Source of the DNA: Acetomicrobium sp. S15 = DSM 107314
Lineage (GTDB): Bacteria > Synergistota > Synergistia > Synergistales > Thermosynergistaceae
Length of the DNA: 64,000 nucleotides
Reading direction: 5' to 3'
NCBI RefSeq assembly: GCF_016125955.1
Contig: NZ_JADEVE010000336.1
Location: 124,001-188,000 of the forward strand
A model generated the notes under the pieces. It did no database searches, was not told the DNA's origin, and saw only the letters and a program-made list of their open reading frames with translations. Both the position numbers and the translations under genes were made by a program. Each line of letters begins with the position of its first letter. Positions within the stretch are counted from its first letter, which is position 1. This document shows, piece by piece, positions 62,786-64,000 of the stretch.

Positions 62786-64000
62786 TTAACCGTTGTCTTC
62801 CTCAGAGAGCACGTTGTTTTCTGGGGAAGAGGCAGAAGCGGAGTCCTCCCTTGCTTCTTTTACGGTAACTTGAGACATCAAATAATCCACCGCTTTCTCT
62901 AAGCGGATATTATCGATAACGTTTCTGAACAATTCTCTGTCCCGCTCTATGCGAGCACGCAGCCGCTCGATTTTTTCTCCCTGCGATGAGGCAACCCTAG
63001 TTATCCATTCATCGATATCGCCCGAAGTGACCTCCACGCCGGCAAGTTTAGCCAAAGCATCTAAGACAAACGCCTGTTTCAATGCTCTTTGTGCCCTTTC
63101 CCTTATCAAGCGTTCGTATTCTTCTGCCGTTAAATTTTGCTCAGCTAAGTATGCTTCCAGCGACATGCCGCGTTTTTGCTGTATAGCCTCCGCGTCTCTT
63201 CTTTTAAGTGCTTCGGCTTCGCGATCTATCATAGAGGTCGGGATGTCAACATCTGAAAGCTCTATCAGCTTCTCTAAGGCTTTATTGCGAGCATCCAGTC
63301 GACTTCTGTTCTCCAGTTGTCTTGCTATTTTGGCCTTCAGCGCTTCTCTAAGATCTTCTATATTTTTTTCTTCTCCACCGGTCACCTGAGCTATGAACTC
63401 CTCGCTCAGCTCCGGAAGGATGGGCTCGATAATTTTTTTAATCTCGAAATTGCAGCGAACAGACTTGCCGGCGACGGTAGCGTCTGAATGCCCTTCTTCT
63501 ACGACCAGTTCTGCAATGACGTGCGACCCTACCTCCTTGGAAAGCAGAGCCTCCTTTATCTGCGGATGCAAATTGGGATGGGCCAGGTTTAGACTAACAT
63601 CTTCCGCTTTCTCTAAAACGCGCTCGCCTTCCTCGTCTTGAATTGTTGTAATATAATCAACTACCACTGTGTCGCCATCGCGCGAGGGGCGCCCTTCTAC
63701 GGGAAGGAGTTGGATGTGAAGCCTGCGCAGTTCCTCTATGGCCTCATCCACCATTTCATCCGTCACCTGAGGCAAGTTAATTTCCACCTCGATATCTTTC
63801 AGATCTGGTAGGACGGCCTCCGGACGCAGTTCAAGGGTAAATTCAAGATTTAGAGGCTCGCCTTCTTTTATTTCTTTCACGTTAACTGTCGGCTCTGTCG
63901 CGAGTTCTATCTCATAGTCCTCGACTATTTGGCTCAATGCTCTCGGCACAATCCTATCCAGCGCATCTTTATATATGGCATCTTTACCGAGATAGAGTTC
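62786..64000 (-). CDS. tig: Trigger factor, C-terminal part (5' end outside window)
   Basis: The frame is open to the window edge, so the N-terminal ~30-40 residues of the ribosome-binding domain are missing. Visible order: the end of the ribosome-binding domain ([19 protein letters not shown]), a PPIase-like middle domain with [11 protein letters not shown] and [20 protein letters not shown], and the long helical C-terminal arms. The C-terminus is Ser/Glu-rich. Folding chaperone at the ribosome exit. Its stop lies 20 bases before the clpP GTG. Confidence 0.95.
   Translation of the reverse strand, partial: ELYLGKDAIYKDALDRIVPRALSQIVEDYEIELATEPTVNVKEIKEGEPLNLEFTLELRPEAVLPDLKDIEVEINLPQVTDEMVDEAIEELRRLHIQLLPVEGRPSRDGDTVVVDYITTIQDEEGERVLEKAEDVSLNLAHPNLHPQIKEALLSKEVGSHVIAELVVEEGHSDATVAGKSVRCNFEIKKIIEPILPELSEEFIAQVTGGEEKNIEDLREALKAKIARQLENRSRLDARNKALEKLIELSDVDIPTSMIDREAEALKRRDAEAIQQKRGMSLEAYLAEQNLTAEEYERLIRERAQRALKQAFVLDALAKLAGVEVTSGDIDEWITRVASSQGEKIERLRARIERDRELFRNVIDNIRLEKAVDYLMSQVTVKEAREDSASASSPENNVLSEEDNG

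Overview
The window looks like a core-genome segment of an anaerobic, Gram-negative-type bacterium, most likely from the Synergistota (Acetomicrobium/Anaerobaculum-like). That placement is inferred from gene content, not from a database match. It rests on an L27 with a cleavable Firmicutes-style N-terminus next to its protease Prp, a rapZ-yvcK-whiA cluster, MoeA fused to a periplasmic-binding-like domain, both TTT (Tct) and TRAP (Dct) carboxylate uptake systems, an archaeal/thermophile-type pyruvoyl arginine decarboxylase, and envelope genes (uppS-cdsA-rseP-ispG). I saw no phage, insertion sequence or CRISPR array. Nearly every base is coding, genes are packed with short overlaps, and starts are often GTG or TTG behind strong GGAGG sites.

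Layout. Positions 1-10546 are on the + strand: a molybdenum-cofactor operon (moeA, moeA-PBP fusion, moaA, moaC, mog-like), then rapZ-yvcK-whiA, then gap-pgk-tpiA. A bidirectional terminator at 10671-10695 separates these from an almost entirely minus-strand remainder. Read in the direction of transcription (from high to low coordinates), the minus strand holds: tig-clpP; a self-contained TRAP transporter (dctPQM); clpX-lon-valS-folC-pgeF; a Gfo/Idh/MocA oxidoreductase; two small membrane proteins and a TPR/propeller-like exported protein; meaB, an RpiB-Upp fusion, wecA-like, wecB, murA, hisC, a P-loop/Asp23-like protein, a family-4 uracil-DNA glycosylase, uppS-cdsA-rseP-ispG; an arginine/polyamine operon (pdaD-speE-speB-argF-zinc ribbon); a nitrilase-like protein, nadE, yebC, ruvC-ruvA-ruvB, DUF2905, a SpoIID-like protein, queA, queT; the AmmeMemoRadiSam pair; a TTT transporter cassette with two hydrolase-like proteins; tRNA-Val; rplU-prp-rpmA; obg-nadD-LCP-rsfS. 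The only + strand gene after 10546 is nikR.

How it works together. The Moco genes, the carboxylate transporters, lower glycolysis and the polyamine route fit a fermentative organic- or amino-acid-using anaerobe. The tig-clpP...clpX-lon block is the usual proteostasis cluster, here split by a TRAP transporter. The most interesting items are a 26-bp perfect palindrome of CRP/FNR/Rex type inside tpiA; the RpiB-uracil phosphoribosyltransferase fusion; a nitrilase-like pseudo-enzyme beside an ammonia-type NAD synthetase; the Memo/AMMECR1 fusion with its radical SAM partner; the P-loop/Asp23 fusion; a structured leader before rplU; and two short unlisted genes (a zinc ribbon after argF and a 52-residue frame before rplU). 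Many start sites were chosen by ribosome-binding-site spacing and are inferences.
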